From the NCBI GenBank assembly GCA_963761525.1, contig CAVXHG010000004.1, positions 1 to 64,000 on the forward strand: a DNA stretch of 64,000 nucleotides, written 5' to 3'. How positions within the stretch are numbered: position 1 is the first letter of the stretch; each line of letters starts with the position of its first letter. The notes beneath the pieces are model-generated. The model did no database searches. It saw nothing but the letters and a program-made list of their open reading frames with translations, and was not told the origin of the DNA. Source of the stretch: BOG-931 sp963761525 (GTDB taxonomy: Bacteria; Pseudomonadota; Alphaproteobacteria; Rhizobiales; Xanthobacteraceae). Made by a program: the position numbers and the translations under genes. Below are positions 16,870 to 25,910 of this stretch, one piece after another.

Positions 16870-17240
16870 CTCGCGTACAAGGACGTTATGCGGTGACCCC
16901 GCAGGACGGAGCGGGATGCGGTGCCCGCGGGTGGCGGCTCGTCACTGCCACTCCCGGACGGCCTGGGCATCAGCCTGCCGGCACTATGACCGGCGCGCGA
17001 GGTGCATCGCTGGAAGTGCCACAGGGGCTGGCGGGGACTCCTGCCGCGTTTGGCCTTTGTGTCACGAAGCCTGGCCCAGGTTGAGCCTTGGGATGAATAG
17101 TCCCATTGGCACAGAGCCGTGGTGGGACGCCGAGAGGCGAGCGCGCAGCGCTCTGCGCGCGCCGCACCCGGAAAGGTGCGGAGGTTGGATACGCGTCTGT
17201 CGGCGTTCCGCTTCCTTGCTTTTTTCCGTTCTTACATTTC
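16870..17240. other. GC-rich element with many hairpins, possibly a structured RNA or dispersed repeat
   Basis: No reading frame here has a convincing start or domain, yet the DNA is dense in complementary arms: CCCCGC/GCGGG near 16893, GTGGC/GCCAC near 16931-16951, GCCGG/CCGGC near 16977-16994, GCGCGCAGCGCTCTGCGCGC near 17141 and CGCACC/GGTGCG near 17164-17181. A T-run follows near 17219. It could be a transcribed non-coding RNA or a copy of a dispersed repeat family; strand cannot be fixed. The rest of 16622-17623 (apart from the listed repeats) shows nothing recognisable. Confidence 0.35.
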
Positions 17241-17389
17241 GTGGCTCGAAGCGCAGATCGTGAGGGTACCGGCAGCCACCGCCGGTGTTCTCTGGCGAAG
17301 GTCGGTGCGGAGAGCGGGGAAATTCTTGCCGCGTGACGATGACTCGGGTGCGGATCGCATCGCGAGAACGGTAAGACTTGCGCTTGTTA

Positions 17390-17504
17390 CCCGTCATCCT
17401 GAGGTGCGAGCGCAGCGAGCCTCGAAGGATGCCGGCCGAGGCGCCGGGGGCCGTCGTCCTTCGAGGCTCGCCAACTTCGTCGGCGAGCACCTCAGGATGA
17501 CGGG
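17390..17504. repeat. 115-bp inverted repeat with 18-bp perfect ends
   Basis: The ends CCCGTCATCCTGAGGTGC and GCACCTCAGGATGACGGG are exact complements. Inside them lie a second pair, GCCTCGAAGGA and TCCTTCGAGGC. This is a dispersed palindromic element familiar from alphaproteobacterial intergenic regions; a related half (CATCCTGAGGCGCGAGC) occurs near 42437. Confidence 0.85.
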
Positions 17505-17623
17505 GAAATTGCGACGCGATGCTGCTCGGCATGAAGGCGTGGTGTGTTGCTGTTTGACATCGTGAATTGGAAGAATGCGCATCGGGCGTGGGAGCACGAC
17601 GGCCGCAAGCGATACGGCTGCTC

Positions 17624-18226
17624 TCAGTATCCCGCCGGCCCGAAAATCTTCACGCCGAGGCGGCGCTCCATGGCACGCCCGAAGCGATACTTCATTTCGG
17701 CGCCTTCGTAGTCGTTGGGCGCCACTTCCAGATGCGTGGGCTCGGCCTCGACCCGAAGCACGGTGAAATAGGGGCCCGACGACGCCATGATCTCCGGCAC
17801 CGCCTTTTCCAGGTCCGGCACGTTGTCGACGGTGAGCGTGCGGGAAATTCCGGCGGCGCGCGCAATTCCGGCATAGTCGGTGAGATCGCGATTGACCATC
17901 GGCACCGCGCTGACGGTTTGATAGACCCGGTTATCGATCAGGAAATGCTTGAGGTTCTTCGGCGCCTGCTGCGCTTCGGTCAAAAGACAACCGAGGTTCA
18001 TGCAGAGCGATCCGTCGGCGTTGAGCAGCAACACCGGCACCTCGGGCGCCATCAGCGCCAGGCCCAGCGCGAAGCTCGCGGCAAAACCCATCGCGCCGTG
18101 CATGTAGAATGTTTCTTCGCTTTTGGTCGCCTGCCACCACTCGTTCGACGCCATGCCGAGCGCACAAACGGCGACGGCGCCCTCGCGGTGCGCGGCCAGC
18201 ACCCGCATCGCCTCGCGCGTCTTCAT
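17624..18226 (-). CDS. Thiamine-diphosphate decarboxylase, C-terminal (beta) subunit
   Basis: A 200-residue TPP-binding domain encoded as a separate subunit. The cofactor/Mg motif is visible as NADGSLCMNLGCLLT, followed by about 18 residues and then FLIDNRVY, giving the usual (G)DG-x(n)-N pattern with Ala for the first Gly. Its split form and size resemble sulfopyruvate/phosphonopyruvate decarboxylases (ComE-like). The partner alpha subunit lies 10 bases upstream. The pair likely decarboxylates a 2-oxo acid to an aldehyde; which acid is not evident. The operon also includes the POT transporter. Confidence 0.82.
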   Translation of the reverse strand: MKTREAMRVLAAHREGAVAVCALGMASNEWWQATKSEETFYMHGAMGFAASFALGLALMAPEVPVLLLNADGSLCMNLGCLLTEAQQAPKNLKHFLIDNRVYQTVSAVPMVNRDLTDYAGIARAAGISRTLTVDNVPDLEKAVPEIMASSGPYFTVLRVEAEPTHLEVAPNDYEGAEMKYRFGRAMERRLGVKIFGPAGY

Positions 18227-18236
18227 GATCGCTCCC

Positions 18237-18743
18237 TCATGACCAGGCTTTTCCCTTGAGCAATCGGCGCGTCAAAAACAGAATGTACGGTCGCTTTTGC
18301 ATCCGCGACGCTTCATAGACCGCGGGGATGCAGCCGACTTCGTCGAGACTGTCGAGCACGTGATAGGGAAAATCGTAAGCCTCAAGCAGCGGGATGGTGC
18401 GCCGGCCCTGCACTTCCTGCCAGATGCGATGGTCGTCGTAAGTGCCGCGCATGCTGACGATGCAGAACACCGGGATCTGATGCCGCAGATTTAAGGTGGC
18501 GAGCTCACCGGTGCAGGTCAGCAGGCCGGTATTGCCGATGATCGCCACAGCCCTGGCGCCCGCAAAGAACGCGCCGCTGGCGACGACAACGGCTTCGGAT
18601 TCTCTCGCCACCGGGACATGCCGAATGGCCGGATCGGCATCGACGCGCCCGATCAGCGGACCGACCCAGTCATCGGGCAGCGTCGCGGCAAGCTTGACGC
18701 CGATGCGCGTCAATTCGCGGTGAATAAGTTCGTAGGCGTCCAT
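18237..18743 (-). CDS. Thiamine-diphosphate decarboxylase, N-terminal (alpha) subunit
   Basis: A 168-residue pyrimidine-binding domain of a TPP enzyme. The motif VPVARESEAVVVASGAFFAG contains the glutamate (RESEAV) that activates the cofactor. AIIGNTGLLTCTGELATLNLRHQIPVF is the usual following strand-helix. It matches the ComD-like half of split sulfopyruvate decarboxylases and stands directly before the TPP-binding half. The start lies six bases after the stop of the POT transporter gene, so transporter, alpha and beta form one operon. Confidence 0.82.
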   Translation of the reverse strand: MDAYELIHRELTRIGVKLAATLPDDWVGPLIGRVDADPAIRHVPVARESEAVVVASGAFFAGARAVAIIGNTGLLTCTGELATLNLRHQIPVFCIVSMRGTYDDHRIWQEVQGRRTIPLLEAYDFPYHVLDSLDEVGCIPAVYEASRMQKRPYILFLTRRLLKGKAWS

Positions 18744-18749
18744 AACCGT

Positions 18750-20129
18750 TCAGTCTCTCAATGCTCCGCGCAGCGGCCAGCGGCACAAAAAGATCAGGAC
18801 ACCGGCGAGCGCTGCGATCGATGCGATCATCAGGAAGAATTGCATGGGCTGCATCCGGCTCCAAAAACTGCCGAGGAAGCCGGCGAGGAAGCCACCGGCA
18901 AAGTTGGTCGCCAGCCAAACGCCCATCATCATCGACAGGATGCGCGCCGGCGCGACTTTCGTCACCAGCGACAGTCCGGTTGGCGACAGATAAAGCTCGC
19001 CGATGGTGATGATGGCGATCGAGCCGAGCACCCACAGCCAGCTCGCCTGGCCGGACCCGGCCGCAAACGCGGCATAGGCCTTGATGAGATTGGACACGAC
19101 GACGCCGAAGCAGCCGAGCGCCATCTTGGTGACGGTCGAAGGTTCGCTGCCGCGCGCCGCCTGCCGTTTCCACAACGTCACCACGAACGGCGTGAACGCA
19201 AAGATCATGAACGGATTGAAAGCGAGGAACCATGTCGTCGGGATTTGCGCGGTCCACCCGAACAAGTCGACGGTGCGATCGATATTCTTGTCGATCCAAA
19301 GGATCGTGGTGTTGCCCATCTGCTCGTAGGTCGCCCAGAACAGGGCGTTCGGTATGAACAGCACCAGCAGCGCGACAATGGCGCGCCATTGCTCCGGCGT
19401 CAGCGGCAACCATTGCGTATGAGCGGCTCTGCGTTTCTCCAGTTCGCCCGGCGGCAACAACGGATAAGCGTAAAGATAAATGCAAAGTCCGAGGCACATG
19501 CCGACGCCCGCCGCGGCGAAGCCATAATGAAACCCGACCTTTTCGCCGAGCGTGCCGCAGATCAGCGGCGCCAGGAACGCGCCGACATTGATGCCGACAT
19601 AGAAGATCGAATAGGCGCGGTCGCGGCGATGATCGCCCGGCGGATAGAGGCCGCCGACCTGGGTCGAAATGTTCGGCTTGAAGCAGCCGTTGCCGAGAAC
19701 CAGCGCCAGGAGCGCGAACAGGAAAAGCTGTTCCGACGCCATCATGAAATGGCCGAGCGCCATCAGCACCGCGCCGATCACGACGGTGCGGCGCTGGCCG
19801 AGCACGCGATCGGCAAGGAGGCCGCCGAGGATCGGCGTGAAATAAACCAGACCGGTGTAGAAGCCCCAGATCTGCGACGACAGCGGCTGCACGTCGAGGG
19901 GACCGAACACGGCTTCCAGCGCAGCCTTCACGGTAAGCAGCCCGCGCACGTCGCCGGCGTGTTCCGGCAGCAGCAGGTACTTGGTCATGTACAGAACGAG
20001 CAGCGAGCGCATCCCGTAATACGAGAAGCGCTCCCACATCTCGGTGGTGAACAGGAATGTCAGACCGCGCGGATGACCGAAGAGTTCGCCGCCTTGCGAG
20101 CCCGGAACAGCTTGAACGGCGTCGACCAA
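18750..20129 (-). CDS. POT-family proton-dependent oligopeptide transporter
   Basis: A polytopic transporter of about 459 residues in the PTR2/POT family, which imports di- and tripeptides or related compounds with protons. The signatures are the TEMWERFSYYGMR helix-1 motif (ExxER), GGLLADRVLGQRRT and the YSIFYVGINVGAF helix. I place the start at the TTG at 20129, which has GGAGG nine bases upstream. A longer reading frame from 20288 would overlap the divergent binding-protein gene and add an unlikely proline-rich leader. It is co-transcribed with the split TPP decarboxylase, so it may import a substrate other than peptides. Confidence 0.88.
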   Translation of the reverse strand: MVDAVQAVPGSQGGELFGHPRGLTFLFTTEMWERFSYYGMRSLLVLYMTKYLLLPEHAGDVRGLLTVKAALEAVFGPLDVQPLSSQIWGFYTGLVYFTPILGGLLADRVLGQRRTVVIGAVLMALGHFMMASEQLFLFALLALVLGNGCFKPNISTQVGGLYPPGDHRRDRAYSIFYVGINVGAFLAPLICGTLGEKVGFHYGFAAAGVGMCLGLCIYLYAYPLLPPGELEKRRAAHTQWLPLTPEQWRAIVALLVLFIPNALFWATYEQMGNTTILWIDKNIDRTVDLFGWTAQIPTTWFLAFNPFMIFAFTPFVVTLWKRQAARGSEPSTVTKMALGCFGVVVSNLIKAYAAFAAGSGQASWLWVLGSIAIITIGELYLSPTGLSLVTKVAPARILSMMMGVWLATNFAGGFLAGFLGSFWSRMQPMQFFLMIASIAALAGVLIFLCRWPLRGALRD

Positions 20130-20251
20130 TGCGGCAGTCCTCCGGGCCTTCTCCGGCCCTTGCCTCGGCGCGCCGGCGGTGGTTACTGGACCGCCGGCCG
20201 GCCTCGATGATGACAACAACAGGGGCGGAAAGCTATGGAGGAAGCAATTCT

Positions 20252-21244
20252 GTGCGGTATCGCGGAACGATCTGCCGGGCTGTTGCAACGCTGCTCGGAT
20301 TTTGCGCGATGATGCCGGGTTTGCAGGCAGCCGAGCCCACCGTGCTGCACGTCAACACGTTTCCAACCGCGCGATCGCTGCCGTTCTATGTCGGGGTCGA
20401 TCGCGGCTTTTTCGCCAGACATGGATTGAACGTCGCTCTCGAATTCACGGAAAGCTCCGAGCGCCAGCGCGAGCGGCTCGCCAGCGGGGCGGTCGATATC
20501 GTTCATTCGGCCGTGGACAATGCGCTGGCCATGATCGATGTCGCCGGAATCGACGTCGTGATCGTGAGCGGCGGCGACAGCGGCAGTAACGAATTCTACG
20601 TCCAGAACGATGTGAAGGATTTCTCCGGCATTCGCGGCCACGCCATCGTGGTCGATGCGACCAACACGGCCTATGCGCTGCAGGCGAAGAAAATCCTGCT
20701 GCAGCACGGCCTCAAGGACGGAATTGACTACACCCTCAATCCCGCCGGCAACGGCCAGCGCCGCCTCAACGCGCTGTTCGAGGACAAAAACAACGCCGGC
20801 GCCATCCTCAACCTGCCCTATTCGCTGCAGGCCGCCGCCAAGGGAATGCGCAGTCTCGGCCGCACTACCGACATGCTGGGTCCGTATCAGGCCGGCGGCG
20901 CTTTCGTGCGCCGCGCCTGGGCGCACGATAACGCCGCGACGCTTGAGCAATACCTGGCCGCTTTCGTCGAAGCGCTACGCTGGTCGCTCGATCCGAAAAA
21001 TCGCGCCGACGCCGTCGCCATTCTGGTCGACAAGCTCAAGCTGCCCCATGACATGGCTGAGGAGAGCCTCACCCTCATGGCCGAACCCGGATTTGGCTTC
21101 GCGCGCGATGCCGCTTTCGATCTCGCCGGATTCAAGAATGTACTGGCGCTGCGCGCAGACATCGAGGGCGGCGCGCCCGCCGATCCGCAGCGCTATATCG
21201 ATCTTAGCTATTACAATCGCGCGATGAAGCTAGTGAAAGATTAA
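20252..21244 (+). CDS. ABC transporter substrate-binding protein (NMT1/THI5/SsuA-like)
   Basis: A 330-residue periplasmic binding protein starting at a GTG that follows an ideal GGAGGAAG by nine bases. The signal peptide has a hydrophobic core, AVATLLGFCAMMPGLQA. The mature chain begins VLHVNTFPTARSLPFYVGVDRGFFARHGLNVAL, the typical NMT1-like opening. These proteins bind thiamine precursors, sulfonates, nitriles or aromatic acids. No ABC permease or ATPase gene accompanies it here, so the transporter must lie elsewhere. It shares the divergent region with the POT operon and starts a plus-strand group with the LVIVD and MetE-like genes. Confidence 0.85.
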   Translation: MRYRGTICRAVATLLGFCAMMPGLQAAEPTVLHVNTFPTARSLPFYVGVDRGFFARHGLNVALEFTESSERQRERLASGAVDIVHSAVDNALAMIDVAGIDVVIVSGGDSGSNEFYVQNDVKDFSGIRGHAIVVDATNTAYALQAKKILLQHGLKDGIDYTLNPAGNGQRRLNALFEDKNNAGAILNLPYSLQAAAKGMRSLGRTTDMLGPYQAGGAFVRRAWAHDNAATLEQYLAAFVEALRWSLDPKNRADAVAILVDKLKLPHDMAEESLTLMAEPGFGFARDAAFDLAGFKNVLALRADIEGGAPADPQRYIDLSYYNRAMKLVKD

Positions 21245-21297
21245 GGTTGGCCTTCCCCGCTTGCGGGGAGACGAAGAACAAACATGGAGCCTGCACG

Positions 21298-22479
21298 ATG
21301 CCTGCCACAACTGCCGCAGAAGCCAAGAACTTCAAACTACTCGGCCACGATGCTTCGGCGGCGTGGGGCGGCGGATCTCTGGTGCAGGTCCACAAGGGCC
21401 ATGCCTATGTCGGTGCGGTCGGCGGCTCGAGCTATAACGGCCCGGAAGGCTTCACCGTCCATGACGTGCGCGACCCGACCAAGCCACACAAGGTCGGCGA
21501 ATTCCGCGCGCCGCCCGGCATCCATTGCCACAAGCTGCGCATCGTCGGCGACGACCTGCTTTACGTGAACTCGGAACGGCTCGCCGGCGACAAGGGCAAG
21601 AATGCGCGCGCAGGCTTCTTCATCTTCGACATCTCGAAGCCAGCCACGCCAAAGCCAATCGGCTTTTACGACATGCCGGGCTCCGGCCCGCACCGCTTCG
21701 GCGTCGATCTCAAACGCGGTCTCGCCTTCATGCCGAACGACGCGCCGGGCTGGACCCGCCGCGTGATCTGGACGCTCGACATCAAGGACCCGCTCAAGCC
21801 GGAAGTGGTCAGCATCTGGGGCCTGCCGTGGATGAAGACCGACTCCGACGAACTCGGCAACGATCCGATGCCGATGGAGGAAGCGACAACGCTGCACGGC
21901 CCGCCGATGATCCGCGGCAACCGGATGTATTGCGCGTGGTGGGGCGGCGGCATGTCGATCATCGACTGTACCGATCTGCGCGACATGAAGCTGGTCGGTC
22001 ACGTCAAATGGTCGCCGCCGTTTCCCGGCTCGACCCATACTTGCTGGCCGATCGGCGACCGGCCCTATCTGATCTGCACCGACGAGGCCCGCGCCAAGCA
22101 GAAATACTGGGACGCGCAATTCATGTGGGTGATCGACGCCCGCGACGAGACCAATCCGCTGCCGGTTGCGACTTTCATCCCGGACCGCGAAAAATACTAT
22201 GAGCGGCCCGGCCGCTTCGGCGCGCACAACATTCTGGAAAATCTGCCGGCGGAAGGACCATGGAAGGACATCGTGTTCCTGACTTATTTCAACGCCGGCC
22301 TGCGTGCGGTGAACGTCAGCGATCCGCTGCATCCGAAGGAAGTCGGCTGCTACGTCCCGGAGCAGCCCGAAGGCACGCCGGGCATCCAGTCAAACGACAT
22401 CGGCTGCGACGACGAGGGCCGGCTCTACCTCATCGATCGCTGGGGCCAGGGCATGCACATTCTGGAATATACCGGCTAG
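21298..22479 (+). CDS. LVIVD-repeat beta-propeller protein
   Basis: A 393-residue protein of repeated units like GFTVHDVRDPTKPHKVGEF, FFIFDISKPATPKPIGFY, VIWTLDIKDPLKPEVVSIW, MSIIDCTDLRDMKLVGHV and LRAVNVSDPLHPKEVGCY. These are LVIVD repeats forming a propeller. It has no signal peptide and no classical catalytic motif; several His and Cys (GIHCHKLR, STHTCW) could bind a metal. Homologous proteins occur next to aromatic-acid catabolic genes, but their reaction is not established. The start follows GGAGC, and the gene lies 53 bases after the binding-protein gene. Confidence 0.78.
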   Translation: MPATTAAEAKNFKLLGHDASAAWGGGSLVQVHKGHAYVGAVGGSSYNGPEGFTVHDVRDPTKPHKVGEFRAPPGIHCHKLRIVGDDLLYVNSERLAGDKGKNARAGFFIFDISKPATPKPIGFYDMPGSGPHRFGVDLKRGLAFMPNDAPGWTRRVIWTLDIKDPLKPEVVSIWGLPWMKTDSDELGNDPMPMEEATTLHGPPMIRGNRMYCAWWGGGMSIIDCTDLRDMKLVGHVKWSPPFPGSTHTCWPIGDRPYLICTDEARAKQKYWDAQFMWVIDARDETNPLPVATFIPDREKYYERPGRFGAHNILENLPAEGPWKDIVFLTYFNAGLRAVNVSDPLHPKEVGCYVPEQPEGTPGIQSNDIGCDDEGRLYLIDRWGQGMHILEYTG

Positions 22480-22576
22480 CGCCAGCCGCCGATCTCTTGC
22501 GGCAGCACCACAATCAAGTTTGAGGAATGCACCTGCGGTTCAGTCAAGGCCGCAAACATCAAGGGCCGGTGAACCA

Positions 22577-23734
22577 ATGCATCGATCAAGCGACCGTATT
22601 CTGACAACTCACGCCGGCAGCCTGCCTCGGCCAGCGGATCTCCTCGCGATGATCCGAGCCAAGACGCGCGGCGAAACTGTCGACGAAACCAAGCTTGCCG
22701 GGCGGATCAAGGAAGCGGTCAACGAGATCGTCCAAAAGCAGGTCGCTACCGGCCTGGATGTGATCGACGACGGCGAGTTCGGCAAGCCGAGTTTCGTCAC
22801 TTATGTCCGCGACAGGCTGGGAGGGCTCGAGCCTCATGGCATGCGCCCCAATGCGTGGCTTTCTTCGCGGGAAGCGATCAGCTTTCCGGACTACTATAAA
22901 GAACAGGAAAGCGCTTCGCCGCGCACCCGGCAGGTCCAGATGGCCTGCACCTCGCCCCTCACCTACCAAGGACAGGCAGCACTCAAGGCCGAACTCGATA
23001 CGCTCAAGAGCGCGCTGAAGGGCGTAAATCCCACCGACGTGTTCGTTCCCTGTATCTCACCGGCCAACATCGAAGACTGGAATGAGAACCGGTACTATCC
23101 GACCAACGACGAATATCTCACGGCGATCGCCGACGCGATGAATGTCGAATACCGGACGATCGTCGATGCCGGATTCCTGGTGCAGGTCGACGATCCCCGA
23201 CTGGTCAGCTATTACCTGATGGACCCAAAGATGTCCGTGGAAGACATCCGGGCGTGGGCCAACAAGCGCGTCGATGCGCTCAATCATGCGCTACGCGGAA
23301 TTCCCACCGAAAAAATCCGCTATCACACCTGTTACAGCATCAACTTCGGACCGCGCGTTCACGATCTGGAGGTCAAGCACATCATCGACATCCTGATGCG
23401 CATTCGCGCCGGTGCATTTTCCTTCGAGGCCTCCAATCCACGGCACGAGCACGAATGGGAAGTCTGGAAGGAAACAAAGCTGCCACAGGACACGATATTG
23501 ATCCCGGGCGTAATCACAAACTCATCGGTGCTGGTCGAACATCCGGAGCTGGTCGCTCAGCGCCTCATCCGGTTTGCCGATTTCGTAGGGCGGGAAAACG
23601 TCATCGCCGGCACCGACTGCGGCTTTGCAAGCTTCGCTGGATCGGATGAAGTGCACGCGAGCATCGTCTGGGCAAAGATGGAAGCCATGGTCAAAGGCGC
23701 CGAGATCGCGAGCAAGAAGCTTTGGGGCCGCTAA
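22577..23734 (+). CDS. MetE C-terminal-domain-like (cobalamin-independent methionine synthase family) protein
   Basis: A 385-residue single-domain TIM-barrel protein of the MetE/UROD superfamily, beginning ILTTHAGSLPRP, the usual opening of stand-alone MetE-like enzymes. GLDVIDDGEFGKPSF, the metal-ligand candidates in YHTCYSINFG and the late NVIAGTDCGFASF (Cys ligand) are present. These proteins transfer or cleave one-carbon or thioether groups; some relatives work in catabolism rather than methionine synthesis, and the location inside a catabolic block favours that. No N-terminal folate-binding domain is present, so it is not a full MetE. Confidence 0.83.
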   Translation: MHRSSDRILTTHAGSLPRPADLLAMIRAKTRGETVDETKLAGRIKEAVNEIVQKQVATGLDVIDDGEFGKPSFVTYVRDRLGGLEPHGMRPNAWLSSREAISFPDYYKEQESASPRTRQVQMACTSPLTYQGQAALKAELDTLKSALKGVNPTDVFVPCISPANIEDWNENRYYPTNDEYLTAIADAMNVEYRTIVDAGFLVQVDDPRLVSYYLMDPKMSVEDIRAWANKRVDALNHALRGIPTEKIRYHTCYSINFGPRVHDLEVKHIIDILMRIRAGAFSFEASNPRHEHEWEVWKETKLPQDTILIPGVITNSSVLVEHPELVAQRLIRFADFVGRENVIAGTDCGFASFAGSDEVHASIVWAKMEAMVKGAEIASKKLWGR

Positions 23735-23755
23735 AGTCGGGCGGCTCCTGCGTCG

Positions 23756-24857
23756 CTAGCCGTGTATCTCCGACGCGTGCCAGTTCGGCTCGCTCGGCGG
23801 ATCCTGCGGCTTGAAGCCGAACGCTTTTTCGAAGCGTTTGGCGTAGTGGCTCCACACCTGCGGATTGATGATGCGCGGCACCGGCTTGCCATCGAGCGCA
23901 TCGAGCATCTGTTCGGCGGCGATCTGCCCCATCTTAGTGCGCGCTTCGATCGTCACGCCGGCCATGTGCGGCGTCACCATCACGGTGTCGTACTTCATCA
24001 GCGGATGGCTGGCCGGCGGCGGCTCTTTTTCCCAGACATCGAGACCGGCGCCGGCGATCTTCTTGTCGTGCAGCACCTTGTCGAGCGCCGACCTCGTCAT
24101 GGATCGAGCCGCGCGCCGTGGTGATGAAATAAGCGTGCGGCTGCATCAGCGCGAATTCGCGCGCGCCGATCAGCCCCCGCGTCTCCGGCGTCAGCGGACA
24201 ATTGATCGAGACGAAATCTGACCGCTTTAGCAGTTCGTCGAGTTCGACCTTCTCGGCGCCGCGTGCTTTCACGGTCTCGGCGGGAAGGTATGGATCGTAG
24301 GCCAGCACTTTCATCTTGAACAGAATGCCGGCAAGTTCGGAAATTCGTTTGCCGACATGGCCCAGGCCGACGATGCCGATGGTTTTTCCATACGCTTCGC
24401 GGCCGATATACTCGTTGCGGTTCTTCAGCGTGCCGGCGCGCAAAGCGCGGTCACTGTCGTTCACGCGCTTCACCAGGCACAGCATCATGCCGATGACATG
24501 CTCGGCGACCGCCTCCGCATTGCCGCCGGACTGGTTGACCACCAGCACGCCGCGTTCGGTGCACGCCTTGATGTCGACGGTGTCGTAGCCGGCGCCGTTG
24601 GTCGAAACGATCAGGATATTTGGCGCGCGGCCAAGCAATTCGGCGCGGGCGTGGTAGTGCGGCGCAAGCTCATCACGGGCCGAGCTGATCTGAAAGGCGT
24701 GAGCGGCGGAGAGCACTTCGAGCGCTGCCGCGTCCGGGCTTTTCTGCTCCAGCATATCGAGCCGGATATCGTCGCGCTGGCCGAGCATTTCGCCGAAGCC
24801 GATCGGCCGGTGCGGCTGAACGCAGAACACGCGCTTATTATTGACGCTGGTACTCAT
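23756..24857 (-). pseudogene. D-2-hydroxyacid dehydrogenase, one frameshift
   Basis: A conceptual protein of about 366 residues of the D-isomer-specific 2-hydroxyacid dehydrogenase family. It has the NAD site IGIVGLGHVGKRIS, the substrate-loop VVNQSGGNAEAVAEHVIGMML, the catalytic arginine region ITTARGSIHDE, and the later GAGLDVWEKEPPP and VTPHMAG with the catalytic histidine. The frame changes near 24105, in 'HDE/SALDKVL', by one extra or two missing bases. Otherwise all motifs are intact. It reduces 2-oxo acids or oxidises 2-hydroxy acids. It is the last gene of the minus-strand operon amidohydrolase, MmgE/PrpD, dioxygenase, dehydrogenase. Confidence 0.82.
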
Positions 24858-24937
24858 CGATTCCGCCCTCACTTTTATGCCGCGGCCGGACGCCGCCGGC
24901 CACTCGCCTGCTTGTCGCAGCGCTAATGGCTGTTTCG

Positions 24938-25828
24938 CTATTCCCGCTGTCGCGTGTACTCGCTGGTCGGCGGCGGGCCCCAGATGTCGTTTGGCGGCGC
25001 GTTCCACACTTTCGGCACTTGCGGATGATCCTTGTGCCACGGTCGCGGCTCGAAATAGCCGAGATTTTCATCGAGCATTTTGTCGAGCTCGGTGAACATC
25101 TCGATGATCTGGTCATCGGGGTTGCGATGATAGGTATAGATGTTGTGCCCGGGACCGTGACGGCCCGGTCCCCAGATGATCGGAATGTTCTTGGTACCGA
25201 AGAAATCGCACGCTGATTGCACTTGGCCCCAGTCTTTCAGCTCGAACGCGACGTGGTGCATCTGCGTGCGCTTGCCGCGCACGAAATTGATGGTGTGATG
25301 ATCCGCTCCGCAGCGCATGAACACGAACCAGTCCTGAATCCAGTCCGAGACGCGAAAGCCGAGCACCTTGCTGTAGAAGTCGGCATATTCTTTCGGATCG
25401 GAAACGCAGAAGGCCAGGTGGCCGAGTTTGATGGGACCGATACCCACGACCTGCTTCGGCGTACTGATCGGCTTTTGCGCGGCGAAAAGATCGCAGACCG
25501 TGCCCTTGGGATCCTCGAACGAAATCATCTGCGGCACGCCGGGGACAGCGTCGTTCTTGGCCTGGCACTTCACGCCTTCAGCCTCGATGCCTTTCCGGAT
25601 GTCGGAGAACTCGGTATTAGGCGCGACCTGAAAAGCGAGCCGTGCGCAACGCGCCTGCGCGCCCTTCTCAAGGGTGACGACGAGATCGCCGTGCTTGGTC
25701 GCGAGATAGGCGGTCCCGTTATGCCGCTCCGCCAATGACAGACCGACAATCTCGGTAAAATAGGCGATCTGGCGTTCGACGTCGGGCGTCTCGAAAGTCG
25801 CGTGGCTGAACCGTCTGGCATTGATCAT
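24938..25828 (-). CDS. Two-domain VOC / extradiol dioxygenase-like protein
   Basis: A 296-residue protein with two vicinal-oxygen-chelate modules. The C-terminal module keeps a 2-His-1-Glu metal set: His137 in LGHLAFCV, His191/192 in MHHVAFEL and Glu243 in IIEMFTEL. The N-terminal module (FSHATFETPDVERQIAYF) is the structural one. That is the arrangement of catechol 2,3-dioxygenase-type ring-cleaving enzymes. The C-terminal 45 residues are Pro/Trp rich (WGPPPTSEYTRQRE). It sits 82 bases after MmgE/PrpD and 80 bases before the dehydrogenase. Ring cleavage of the pathway's hydroxylated intermediate is a reasonable inference. Confidence 0.82.
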   Translation of the reverse strand: MINARRFSHATFETPDVERQIAYFTEIVGLSLAERHNGTAYLATKHGDLVVTLEKGAQARCARLAFQVAPNTEFSDIRKGIEAEGVKCQAKNDAVPGVPQMISFEDPKGTVCDLFAAQKPISTPKQVVGIGPIKLGHLAFCVSDPKEYADFYSKVLGFRVSDWIQDWFVFMRCGADHHTINFVRGKRTQMHHVAFELKDWGQVQSACDFFGTKNIPIIWGPGRHGPGHNIYTYHRNPDDQIIEMFTELDKMLDENLGYFEPRPWHKDHPQVPKVWNAPPNDIWGPPPTSEYTRQRE

Positions 25829-25910
25829 GGCACCATTCCCAATCCTGAAACGCCGCGAACCGTACAACCGGCGGCGCGCGGAATCAAAAGCTAGTTTTCC
25901 GCATATATCT

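Noticed and set aside
16870..17240. tmRNA, RNase P RNA or 6S RNA
   Set aside because: None of their conserved cores (tag reading frame, P4 helix sequences, open-promoter bulge) could be recognised.
17119..17565. Open frame of 148 codons on the plus strand in the repeat region
   Set aside because: It runs through the hairpin-rich element and the 115-bp palindrome, has Arg-rich low-quality composition and no ribosome site.
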